Source: UBA4582 sp965657335 (lineage in GTDB: Bacteria > Pseudomonadota > Gammaproteobacteria > Pseudomonadales > Azotimanducaceae). Taken from it: 64,000 nt of DNA. Positions 26,112 through 34,112 of the stretch are shown in pieces (position 1 is the first letter of the stretch; every line of letters starts with the position of its first letter). Below the pieces are notes generated by a model that saw nothing but the letters and a program-made list of their open reading frames with translations, was not told the DNA's origin and ran no database searches. The DNA lies in assembly GCA_965657335.1 (NCBI GenBank), contig CBFHOH010000003.1:1-64000 (forward strand), in the 5' to 3' direction. Both the position numbers and the translations under genes were made by a program.

Positions 26112-27794
26112 ATGTCCAATTTTGCAACTAGAACAGACGCGATTGCACACCTAACCGGCCCTGACCAACCCTACGAACTTCAAGAGGTTGAACTCTACGG
26201 AGAGACCTGTCGCGCCTTTGTTCACGCACCGCTTACCCTTGCCGACTTGTATCGGGATAATCGCAGCGATGAAACCTTTATTGTCTACGAGGAGGAGCGC
26301 TACACCTTTGATGAGACTTACCAGAGTGCAGCAAAAATTGGCTATTTGCTGGTCAATGACTATGGCGTAAAACAGGGTGATCGGGTCGCTATTTCAATGC
26401 GCAACTATCCTGAATGGATCATGGCCTTCACCGCAGTCACCTCTATCGGTGCTATCGCGGTGACGCTGAACGCGCTTTGGTCCACCGAAGAAATTGAATA
26501 TGGATTAAGTCACAGCGGCGCAAAAATTTTGCTGGCGGATCAGGAAAGAATCGACAGAGTACTACCGATCTATCAAAAAGCAGGTGTCAGCGTCATCGCC
26601 ATTCGCCCCGACAAACGCCTACCCGAAGATGTTCCAATACTAACGAACCTACTGTCAAACATCGCACCATGCGAGATGCCTGAGGCGACGGTCGGACCGA
26701 ATGACGATGCAACGATACTGTTCACATCAGGATCGACTGGGCACCCCAAAGGTGCCGTGTCTTGCCATAGAAACATCATTACTGCCCTGATGTCTTGGGA
26801 ATTAGATCAGCGCGCAGGCATGCTGGTTAGCGGTATCGAGCCGCCGGAAACCAATTATCAAATCGCCACGCTATTGGCCGTGCCATTATTTCATGCGACT
26901 GGCTCTCATGCGGTTTATCTCTCCTGTTACAGATCGCAACGCAAACTAGTCTCAATGTATCGTTGGAACCCGGCACTTGCAGCTGAACTTATTGAACAGG
27001 AAAAAATAGTTTCTTTTGTCGCCCCTGCTGCAATGACTGGCGATCTGGTCGAAGTTGCAAAGCAAACCAACCGCGACCTAAGCACCCTAGCGACTGTGGG
27101 CGGCGGCGGTGCACCGAGAGCACCGGAGCAGGTGAAAGGCATCGCAGCAACATTTGAGAAAGCGATGCCGAATACTGGATGGGGAATGACAGAAACAAAT
27201 GCGATTGGGGCAGGCATTGGCGGCGAAGACTATTTAGCTCATCCGGGAAGCTCTGGCAGATGTTCCGCTGTTTTGGAGTTAAAAATCATTGATGAATCCG
27301 GCCTAGAAATGCCAACAAACACGCGCGGAGAGCTACTCGTCAAGGGCACATCGGTGATTAAAGGCTATTGGAATCGCGCCGATGCTAATGAGGAAGCCTT
27401 TAGCGATCGATGGCTGCATACGGGTGACGTTGCTTATATCGACGAGGAAGGTTATCTCTACATCGTGGACCGAATCAAAGATTTAGTAATCAGAGGAGGT
27501 GAGAATATTGGATGTGCTGAAGTTGAAGCCGCCCTGCTTTCCCACCCGGCAATCATTGAGGCGAGCGTGTATGCGGTACCAGACGAACGACTAGGCGAGG
27601 AAGTGGGTGCAACCGTCTATGCCGAAAACCCAATTGACAACGATGCGCTTAGTCATTATCTCGCTGAACATATCGCAAAATTCAAAATTCCTAGATACAT
27701 TGAATTCGTCTCCGCACCTTTATTGAGAATCGCTTCCGGCAAAATTGACAAAAGACGCATAAGGGAAGCAACCGTCGCAAATATGGAACGCTAA
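26112..27794 (+). CDS. AMP-forming acyl-CoA synthetase / ligase
   Basis: The 560-residue class I adenylate-forming enzyme has the phosphate-binding LFTSGSTGHPKGAVS (about 204-218), the GWGMTETNAIGAG motif, and the hinge DRIKDLVIRGGENI with the C-terminal lysine segment SGKIDKR. It activates a carboxylate to acyl-AMP and then acyl-CoA; the acid is unknown. Its stop overlaps the nitrile hydratase beta start by one base (TAATG). A natural reading is that it activates the acid made from a nitrile, but the amidase step is missing here. Confidence 0.92.
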   Translation: MSNFATRTDAIAHLTGPDQPYELQEVELYGETCRAFVHAPLTLADLYRDNRSDETFIVYEEERYTFDETYQSAAKIGYLLVNDYGVKQGDRVAISMRNYPEWIMAFTAVTSIGAIAVTLNALWSTEEIEYGLSHSGAKILLADQERIDRVLPIYQKAGVSVIAIRPDKRLPEDVPILTNLLSNIAPCEMPEATVGPNDDATILFTSGSTGHPKGAVSCHRNIITALMSWELDQRAGMLVSGIEPPETNYQIATLLAVPLFHATGSHAVYLSCYRSQRKLVSMYRWNPALAAELIEQEKIVSFVAPAAMTGDLVEVAKQTNRDLSTLATVGGGGAPRAPEQVKGIAATFEKAMPNTGWGMTETNAIGAGIGGEDYLAHPGSSGRCSAVLELKIIDESGLEMPTNTRGELLVKGTSVIKGYWNRADANEEAFSDRWLHTGDVAYIDEEGYLYIVDRIKDLVIRGGENIGCAEVEAALLSHPAIIEASVYAVPDERLGEEVGATVYAENPIDNDALSHYLAEHIAKFKIPRYIEFVSAPLLRIASGKIDKRRIREATVANMER

Positions 27795-28483
27795 TGGATG
27801 GTATACATGATCTCGGTGGCAAACAGGGCCACGGCAAGGTAGACAAAGGGCAGCCAAATGCTAAAAATTTTGCTGAGCGCTGGCAGGCAGCGGTGTTTAC
27901 CATGTCAAACGTTGGTCCAAAATGTGGGGCGTGGACTAACACTGACACTTTTCGACATGGCGTGGAACGAATATCCCCAACGGCTTATCTCACGCATGGT
28001 TATTACGGGCGATGGCTCGGCGGCATAGAAACCCTGTTAGTTGAAGCCGGCGTACTGTCTCAAAGCGAAATTACGACACGAGCGCTGGCCATCGGCGCTA
28101 AAGAGAGCGACCTGATTGCCGCTCAACCGAATGAAAAAGCCGCGACACCATTCGAACAACCCCTAGCAAACGGTGCTCAGCGTGCATTAAAACAGGCACC
28201 GGCGTTTGAAATACACGCACAAATAACAACATCTCATCAAAGTGTACCGGGCCACACCCGATTACCTGCATACGCACGAGGTAAAACAGGCACAGTGATT
28301 AAACATCACGGCGTCTGGGTATTTCCTGATTCGAATGCCCACGGCGAGGGCGAACAGCCTCAACATTTGTATACTATCGCTTTCCGTGCAAGCGACCTCT
28401 GGGATAACGGAGAGCCTGACGTTCAGGTAAGCCTTGATCTCTTCGAGCCCTACCTCCGTGCGAGCAATAACGCCAACGATTGA
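27794..28483 (+). CDS. nthB: nitrile hydratase beta subunit
   Basis: The N-terminus MDGIHDLGGKQGHGKV is diagnostic of the beta subunit. The C-terminal SH3-like barrel is present (LPAYARGKTGTVIKHHG, then LYTIAFRASDLWDNGEP). With the alpha subunit it forms the cytoplasmic enzyme that hydrates nitriles to amides. The length (229) is typical. Beta-alpha-accessory order is that of cobalt-type operons, in agreement with the alpha-subunit motif. It overlaps the ligase stop by one base and is followed 26 bases later by the alpha subunit. Confidence 0.95.
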   Translation: MDGIHDLGGKQGHGKVDKGQPNAKNFAERWQAAVFTMSNVGPKCGAWTNTDTFRHGVERISPTAYLTHGYYGRWLGGIETLLVEAGVLSQSEITTRALAIGAKESDLIAAQPNEKAATPFEQPLANGAQRALKQAPAFEIHAQITTSHQSVPGHTRLPAYARGKTGTVIKHHGVWVFPDSNAHGEGEQPQHLYTIAFRASDLWDNGEPDVQVSLDLFEPYLRASNNAND

Positions 28484-28509
28484 CATTAATAGTATGACCG
28501 GAGAAGAAA

Positions 28510-29133
28510 TTGACTGACAAAACAGACGGCATAGAGAGTGACCACCATCAACATGGTCACGACCACGAAAGGTCCCCACAAGCAATCAGAGCAGAGGCCC
28601 TAGAATCACTGCTAATTGAAAGAGGACTGCTCAAGGCGAGTGATGTAGATCATGTCATCGTACAATATGAAGAACGCATTGGTCCCATGAACGGTGCAAG
28701 AGTTGTCGCTCGGGCATGGAAAGACCCCGCTTTCAAGTCACGGCTTCTTGACGACGGTACAGAGGCCATCGAAGATTTCAAATTTGAAGGCGGACAAACA
28801 GAAAAGCTCGTCGTGGTCGCCAATGAGCCCAACATCCACAATGTTGTTGTTTGCACGCTCTGCTCTTGCTATCCATGGGCCGTCCTTGGTCTACCACCTA
28901 AATGGTACAAAGATCCTGCCTACCGGTCACGGATCGTCAGGGAGCCCCGAAAAGTTCTCCAAGAAATGGGACTCGTGTTGCCATCAACGACAGAAATTAG
29001 AGTTTGGGACTCCAGTGCGGAAGTGCGTTACATGGTGCTACCGGAACAACCCGCGGGTACAGAAAACTTAAGTGAGACGGAACTCGCTAATCGAGTATCT
29101 AGAGACGCGATGATAGGAGTGGCACATGCATGA
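28510..29133 (+). CDS. nthA: nitrile hydratase alpha subunit, cobalt type
   Basis: The metal site is C115-T-L-C118-S-C120 in VVVCTLCSCYPW. Threonine in the second position and the tyrosine after the last cysteine mark the Co(III) form; the iron form has CSLCSC. Two of these cysteines are oxidised in the mature enzyme. The N-terminus carries a His cluster (DHHQHGHDH, residues 11-19) that is not part of the catalytic core and could bind metal. The start is TTG with GGAG a few bases upstream; no in-frame ATG is available. The end overlaps the accessory gene by 8 bases. Confidence 0.95.
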   Translation: MTDKTDGIESDHHQHGHDHERSPQAIRAEALESLLIERGLLKASDVDHVIVQYEERIGPMNGARVVARAWKDPAFKSRLLDDGTEAIEDFKFEGGQTEKLVVVANEPNIHNVVVCTLCSCYPWAVLGLPPKWYKDPAYRSRIVREPRKVLQEMGLVLPSTTEIRVWDSSAEVRYMVLPEQPAGTENLSETELANRVSRDAMIGVAHA

Positions 29134-29470
29134 GAAAGAAACAACACTGGACCACGAACTGCTGGGTCGAGGGGCACCGCCACTGATAAACGGCGAGTTG
29201 CTCTTCGACGAACCCTGGCAAAGCCGTGTATTTGGTATGGCTCGCCTGCTAAGTGAGAATGGTGCATTCGAATGGGACGAGTTCAGAGATGCATTGATAT
29301 CAAGAATAGATCATTGGGAACAACAAAACTCAACTGAGGAATACCAGTACTACCCCCTCTTCCTTGCTGCGCTTACCGACACACTGGAAGCAAAAGGTGT
29401 TGTGGACCCAGCAGAACTCGCGGCTATACAACAAATATTTTTAGACCGACCTGCGGGGCACGATCATTAG
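29126..29470 (+). CDS. nitrile hydratase accessory protein (P14K-type cobalt chaperone)
   Basis: The 114-residue product has the family pattern ELLFDEPWQSRVFGMARLL, then FEWDEFRDALISRIDHWEQ and YQYYPLFLAALTDTLEAKG. Such proteins resemble the beta-subunit N-terminus and deliver cobalt to the alpha subunit by subunit swapping. It ends in HDH, another His-containing tail like that of the alpha subunit. A good ribosome site (AGGAG, 6 bases before ATG) lies within the end of nthA, which overlaps it by 8 bases. It is the last gene of the operon; a convergent MaoC gene follows 35 bases on. Confidence 0.92.
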   Translation: MHEKETTLDHELLGRGAPPLINGELLFDEPWQSRVFGMARLLSENGAFEWDEFRDALISRIDHWEQQNSTEEYQYYPLFLAALTDTLEAKGVVDPAELAAIQQIFLDRPAGHDH

Positions 29471-29505
29471 GTTAATCGCCGAGTTGCCTTATTACTATTT
29501 AGCTT

Positions 29506-30507
29506 TCATGCCGATAACACGGCCAATTTCCAGTCCAGTACCTGCACATTGCCCGTCTCGCTGTCAGGTCTCACCGCATAAGTCTGTACTGAAAGGTTGA
29601 CGACTCCCGCACCTTTTGCTTCGCTTAAATTATCAATAGTCACGCGTGAATGAAGGACGTCTTCCTCAAAAACAGGAGCAAGATGGTCGCACTTGTACCA
29701 TGCAAGAACCGATAACACGTTGGGCATCACCCGTAACAATTGAGCGGCGGCCATTGTGATCGTATGCCCGCCATAAACCAGACGTTTGCCATATACACTT
29801 TGCCCTGCGTCTGTGTGAGTCATCGCTAAGTTAAGCGTCATCCTAACCAGTTCAGGTGCCAACGTAACGGTATCTTTCGCTTCGATATTTAACGTAGTGC
29901 CAACCACCAGGTCGCGAAAATAAGAGCCATCCGTCATTTCACGGTATTTGTCGTAATCCCAATCGGGCACGGCAGCAAACAGCGCTGATGCTTCGATCTT
30001 CTCAGGCATAAAACTAAAATCATCAACTTTCCCTGTGTCGATCGATTCATCACGACAGGGAATCATTGGGCAACGCCAAAAATGCATGACCGTCGAGCGC
30101 CGTTGATTTTTCACTTCTATTTCTAGTGCAACCATGCCTGACGCAGCTCTTCCCGCTCGAATTTTGTTTTGCTTCAGACCAACAACTTTTGTTGTCACGG
30201 AAAGCGTATCGCCAACAAATACAGGTTCAAGCAACACCAACCCTCGGTAAAACAGATTACCCATAACTCTCTGTGAGGGAATGGTGCTAAGCCCAATGGC
30301 AATATTACATACCAGCGAAGAACTCACCAACGCCTGATCATGGCCGGTGACGGCCAATGAAAGGGGATGATCCAGGGCCATCTTGAGCCTGTCACCAAAT
30401 ATCGCCTGGTGTATAGCAACATGTCCAGAGGTGATAGTTACTGCCGGTACATCACTGAGATTATCGCCAACGGCGAAATCCTCGAAGTAGGGAACGAACT
30501 GGTCCAT
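29506..30507 (-). CDS. MaoC-family dehydratase, double hot-dog form
   Basis: The 333-residue protein carries two MaoC-like hot-dog halves. The first has YFEDFAVGDNLSD and RGLVLLEPVFVGDTLSVTTKV; the second has YFRDLVVGTTLNIEAKDTVTL, MTLNLAMTHTD and VYGGHTITMAAAQLLRVMPN. It probably hydrates an enoyl-CoA thioester; the substrate is unknown. The His of a G-H-T-type motif is visible in the second half (YGGHTITMA). It lies 52 bases after a DSD1-type PLP gene on the same strand. Confidence 0.85.
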   Translation of the reverse strand: MDQFVPYFEDFAVGDNLSDVPAVTITSGHVAIHQAIFGDRLKMALDHPLSLAVTGHDQALVSSSLVCNIAIGLSTIPSQRVMGNLFYRGLVLLEPVFVGDTLSVTTKVVGLKQNKIRAGRAASGMVALEIEVKNQRRSTVMHFWRCPMIPCRDESIDTGKVDDFSFMPEKIEASALFAAVPDWDYDKYREMTDGSYFRDLVVGTTLNIEAKDTVTLAPELVRMTLNLAMTHTDAGQSVYGKRLVYGGHTITMAAAQLLRVMPNVLSVLAWYKCDHLAPVFEEDVLHSRVTIDNLSEAKGAGVVNLSVQTYAVRPDSETGNVQVLDWKLAVLSA

Positions 30508-30559
30508 TTATGATTCCATTTGTTGCGTTATTTTTTGTACACGGCGATATCGCTAGCAA

Positions 30560-31735
30560 CTATTGGGATTTACCCCTTGCTGCAATCGGCCAAATCTCGG
30601 AAACAACCCCATCTCGATGAGGAAAATAATAATCATATAAGTTAACCGTTGGATCGCAGTGAGGCGTGACAACGGGTAATTTATCCCCCAACCGGATTTC
30701 GACCGATGGGTTGTTTAGCAAAATAATCCCGTGTTCATCTCCTCCCCAGTTAAAATCGACGCCTTCAATATCTTTGAACTGGGGCTTGACGGTGTCCGAG
30801 GCAAAAGATTTGTAGCCGGCATCAACCGTAATCAATTTCTTTTGGGGTTTGCTGATAGCGGTGACTAGCACATGTAGCGAAGGCTCAAAGTCAGTAAAAA
30901 GCTCAGTTTTTTCACCGCCAATTTCCCGATATTCCACGTCCATAAAAATATAAGAGCCGGCCTGAACTTCAGTCAGTACACCAATATCAGATTCCATATT
31001 GTATGAGCCCGTTCCTCCACCGGACACCACGGGCACCTCAATGCCAGCTTGAATAAACAGGTCCCGGGTCGAGGCAGCGAGTTCCATCATGCGTGCATAT
31101 CTGTCACGCCGTTTTTCAAACCCGTGAACATGCATGCAACTGCCGATATAGATCTGCAGACCATCGAAAGAAAGATTGTTGCATTCTTCAGTGATGTGTT
31201 GACCGAGCGCAAGCGCCGGCAGACCCTGCTCTACGCCAGTTCTTCCCATGGGTGGATCGAGGTCGATATAGACCGAAAGTGTGATACCAGCATCACATGC
31301 AGCGCTATTCAACGCTGTTGCATTTCCGACGTCATCCACAACGATGTGTAGCTTGTCCGTCACCATCCCCATCTCAATCACGCGCGCTATTTTGTCTGTT
31401 GTCGCAATTGGCGAAGTGATCAGGATATCTTTAATGCCCGCACGCACCATCATCTCGGCTTCGCTAACGGTTGCGGTACATATTCCCACCGCGCCATGTT
31501 CAATCTGCTTTTTAGCAATGATTGGACACTTGTGCATTTTACCGTGACTTCTTAAGCCAAGCTTATGGTCGTTCAGGTAACTCTGCATGTTTTCGAGATT
31601 TCGCTCGAAAACGTTGAGATCAATTGTTAGTGCCGGTGTATGAAGTTCCTCTAACCCTATTGGCTGATCCAATATGATTGGATCAAGCGGCGTTTGCTCG
31701 ACGGTATTTTTGAGGAACTGGTTGAATGACGGCAT
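30560..31735 (-). CDS. DSD1-family PLP enzyme (D-threonine aldolase / D-serine dehydratase type)
   Basis: The 391-residue enzyme has the alanine-racemase-like N-terminal barrel with the PLP lysine in LRSHGKMHKCP (Lys66). The C-terminal domain has the metal motif TPHCDPTVNLYDYY, where His and Cys bind Zn or Mn. Family members cleave beta-hydroxy-D-amino acids to glycine plus an aldehyde, or dehydrate D-serine. The sequence alone does not separate these. A good ribosome site (AAGGAAA) precedes the ATG. An NSS-type amino-acid transporter lies 316 bases upstream on the same strand. Confidence 0.9.
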   Translation of the reverse strand: MPSFNQFLKNTVEQTPLDPIILDQPIGLEELHTPALTIDLNVFERNLENMQSYLNDHKLGLRSHGKMHKCPIIAKKQIEHGAVGICTATVSEAEMMVRAGIKDILITSPIATTDKIARVIEMGMVTDKLHIVVDDVGNATALNSAACDAGITLSVYIDLDPPMGRTGVEQGLPALALGQHITEECNNLSFDGLQIYIGSCMHVHGFEKRRDRYARMMELAASTRDLFIQAGIEVPVVSGGGTGSYNMESDIGVLTEVQAGSYIFMDVEYREIGGEKTELFTDFEPSLHVLVTAISKPQKKLITVDAGYKSFASDTVKPQFKDIEGVDFNWGGDEHGIILLNNPSVEIRLGDKLPVVTPHCDPTVNLYDYYFPHRDGVVSEIWPIAARGKSQ

Positions 31736-32051
31736 GATAAAAATTTCCTTCGAATAAGCTTTCTATAGACCCCGATAAGAAACGAATATGGATTTAGAGT
31801 CAACAGGCTGCAGCATGTAAGGGCGGGCCACCGGGCACTTTGACAGCAGATGATTGTCTCAGAATCCTCCGCTGGCACCGCACGCGGTGCGATCCAGGCT
31901 CAGTATTCTTACGTCCTCGGATCAGTGCTCTCTCGACAGAAACAATAAAGAACTGCCTTCGAGCTTCGAAAAAAACTGTCATCGACACACTAACTCCACC
32001 TTGCCGTTAAAGCAGGGAGTAAAGTTAATACTGTGAAACGACATCCATTTT
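31736..32051. other. 316-base gap between transporter and DSD1 gene, with hairpins
   Basis: No gene is visible. GCACCG-CACG-CGGTGC at 31875-31890 is a perfect 6-bp hairpin. GATCC (31891-31895) pairs with GGATC (31919-31923) directly next to it, and TTCGA/TCGAA at about 31953-31965 forms a third short stem. On the minus strand this would be the 5' leader of the DSD1 gene or the end of the transporter transcript. None is followed by a T-run, so a simple terminator is unlikely. A known riboswitch class could not be recognised. Confidence 0.4.
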
Positions 32052-33383
32052 CTAAAAGGATCGGTAAAACATGATCAGAATCACAACGGGGCAAACAAAC
32101 CGGATGTACCAAGGCCATATCATCCAGAACAAGCTGGTACTTACACTTTCATCACCTTTTTCCAGCTCCTGTAAAATGTTATCCCGATGCCACACCCAAC
32201 CCGCAAAAATGCACAACACAAAACCCAGCAGCGGTTGACTGTATTGAGTGGTAAGTGAAATCACCAAGCCAAAAAGCTGACCAAAGTTAAACGCTATAAT
32301 CGTGCTAATGGAAAAGATAACCGCTGTGAGACTCCATACGGCTTTGGTACGGGAAAATCCCTTGCTTTCGACAACGTAGGCGACGGGCACCTCCAGCATA
32401 GAAATCGACGAAGTTAGCGCCGCAATGATCATCAAGGCAAAAAAGATAAAAGCGACTAAACTGCCGGCAGCGCCCATCGTGTCAAATAGCGCGGGTAAGA
32501 CGGTAAAGATCAGTGAATCTCCAGCAATGAGCTCTCCAGCCTCGGTGTAGATTTGCACACCGTTAGCCAAGGCGACATACATGGCGGGAATAATCAGCAA
32601 ACCGGCAATCACCGCGATGCCTATATCGACCATCGCAACCGAGGCGCCGAGTGTTGATAGTTTTTCGCTATTTTGAATGTACGATCCATAAACCAGCATT
32701 GTTCCTACACCAAGAGACATCGAGAAAAACGCTTGTCCCATCGCACTCACCAACAACCCGGGATTGAGCACCTTACTGAAATCGGGCAGAAGATATGCCT
32801 TGAAACCGGCAGAGGCGCCATCGAGCGTAGCGACATAAATAATGAGCATAACAATCAGCAAAATAAGTGTCGGCATCAACCTCACAGACCACTTCTCTAT
32901 TCCGTTGCTTACCCCGCCAAGAACAATCCCGGCCGTAGCAATCATGAAAAGACCGCAAAACAATACATCTCGCGCCACTGTTTGCGAGGTTAACCAGGCT
33001 GACAAAGGTTCTAAACCGACTAGACTAGACAATGTTTCAAGGAAGAAAGCGATCATCCAGCCCGCGACTAAAGCGTAAAACGCAAGAATAAACGAGACAG
33101 TGACAAATCCCCAAACGCCGGTCATTTTACCAATGGGACTTCCTGTCACTATGCCTAGTGCGTCAACCATATTTGAGCGCGTCGCGCGACCGATAATCAA
33201 TTCAGCCATCAAAACGGGGTAAGCTAAAGCGAAGGCTAAAATGACATACACCAGGACAAAAGCGGCACCGCCATTCCCTGCCACCTGAGTGGGAAAGCCC
33301 CATATGTTACCAAGGCCTACGGCCGAGCCCGCCGCCGCAAAAATGAATCCCAGGCGTGATGAAAATTCTCCCCGTGCACTCAT
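32052..33383 (-). CDS. neurotransmitter:sodium symporter (NSS/SNF) family transporter
   Basis: The 443-residue inner-membrane protein has about eleven hydrophobic segments. The first helix has the NSS signature GSAVGLGNIWGFPTQVAGNGG, where the unwound part binds Na+ and the amino acid. Bacterial members such as LeuT and MhsT take up amino acids. The substrate is unknown; the downstream PLP gene on the same strand hints at a hydroxy-amino acid or glycine. A ribosome site (AGGGAC) precedes the ATG. The gene diverges from a membrane methyltransferase gene 185 bases away. Confidence 0.93.
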   Translation of the reverse strand: MSARGEFSSRLGFIFAAAGSAVGLGNIWGFPTQVAGNGGAAFVLVYVILAFALAYPVLMAELIIGRATRSNMVDALGIVTGSPIGKMTGVWGFVTVSFILAFYALVAGWMIAFFLETLSSLVGLEPLSAWLTSQTVARDVLFCGLFMIATAGIVLGGVSNGIEKWSVRLMPTLILLIVMLIIYVATLDGASAGFKAYLLPDFSKVLNPGLLVSAMGQAFFSMSLGVGTMLVYGSYIQNSEKLSTLGASVAMVDIGIAVIAGLLIIPAMYVALANGVQIYTEAGELIAGDSLIFTVLPALFDTMGAAGSLVAFIFFALMIIAALTSSISMLEVPVAYVVESKGFSRTKAVWSLTAVIFSISTIIAFNFGQLFGLVISLTTQYSQPLLGFVLCIFAGWVWHRDNILQELEKGDESVSTSLFWMIWPWYIRFVCPVVILIMFYRSF

Positions 33384-33568
33384 GCTAAGTCCCTGTTGTT
33401 GTTTTTATTTTGGTGACATGATCTTCTCATACATCAACGCCAAATGTCCTGCTGCGAGCAATTCTCAGCCCTAGGTCTTACTGCTTTGCTTTTCAGGGCT
33501 TTTTGTTAGAATCGGGTGGAATTGAATCTCGTCAAAGCACGCATTTTGAGCAGAGAGAGGAACCGATT

Positions 33569-34015
33569 GTGAGATTTTCCAGAATATATCCACCGCACTA
33601 TTTAGCAATCTCCGTCATCATCATATTAGCGCTGGATGTGTCAGTGACAGATGACATATTTACCGGATGGATACCCTACCTTGGTTTGGTACCCGTGTTA
33701 CTCGGTTTATGTATGACAGGATATGCAGCTCTACAGTTTAAACGGGCAAAAACCAATCTGGTTCCTTTTTCCGAATCAACCACGCTGGTTATCAAAGGCT
33801 TGTACCGATATACAAGAAACCCGATGTATGTTGGCATGACGCTCCTCCTCATCGGCCTTGCGTTTCTCACGAACACACCCTACGGCTGGCTGGTTGTCAT
33901 CGTTTTCCCGATTATCATTCACAGGCTATTTATCATTAAGGAAGAGCAGCAAATGATAGATACGTTCGGTAACGAGTATCTCGAGTATCGAGAACGGGTC
34001 AGGCGTTGGATTTAA
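33569..34015 (+). CDS. isoprenylcysteine carboxyl methyltransferase-like membrane protein
   Basis: The product of about 148 residues has three or four membrane segments and the family C-terminal signature GLYRYTRNPMYVGM...HRLFIIKEEQQMIDTFGNEYLEYRERVRRWI, the SAM-binding part of the ICMT/PEMT superfamily. Bacterial members methylate unknown lipids or proteins. The GTG at 33569 has GAGAGAGGAA 6 bases upstream and is clearly the start; the frame is open for 22 codons before it. It has its own promoter region shared with the divergent transporter. Confidence 0.88.
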   Translation: MRFSRIYPPHYLAISVIIILALDVSVTDDIFTGWIPYLGLVPVLLGLCMTGYAALQFKRAKTNLVPFSESTTLVIKGLYRYTRNPMYVGMTLLLIGLAFLTNTPYGWLVVIVFPIIIHRLFIIKEEQQMIDTFGNEYLEYRERVRRWI

Positions 34016-34112
34016 CCGCACCTGACCTGCCCACCATTAACAAGTCGCTGGCTTAAACGTTCATTTTCGCACGCAATATCGACAGTCAATATTGCACGCG
34101 CATGTATTGCTG

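Noticed and set aside
30560..31735. Beta-hydroxyaspartate cycle (BhcC-like aldolase)
   Set aside because: The PLP enzyme is of the right superfamily, but the aminotransferase, dehydratase and iminosuccinate reductase genes of that pathway are absent.
31736..32051. Glycine riboswitch upstream of the DSD1 gene
   Set aside because: GAGAGA- and CCGAGG-like words occur, but the conserved core segments and their order do not match a glycine aptamer.
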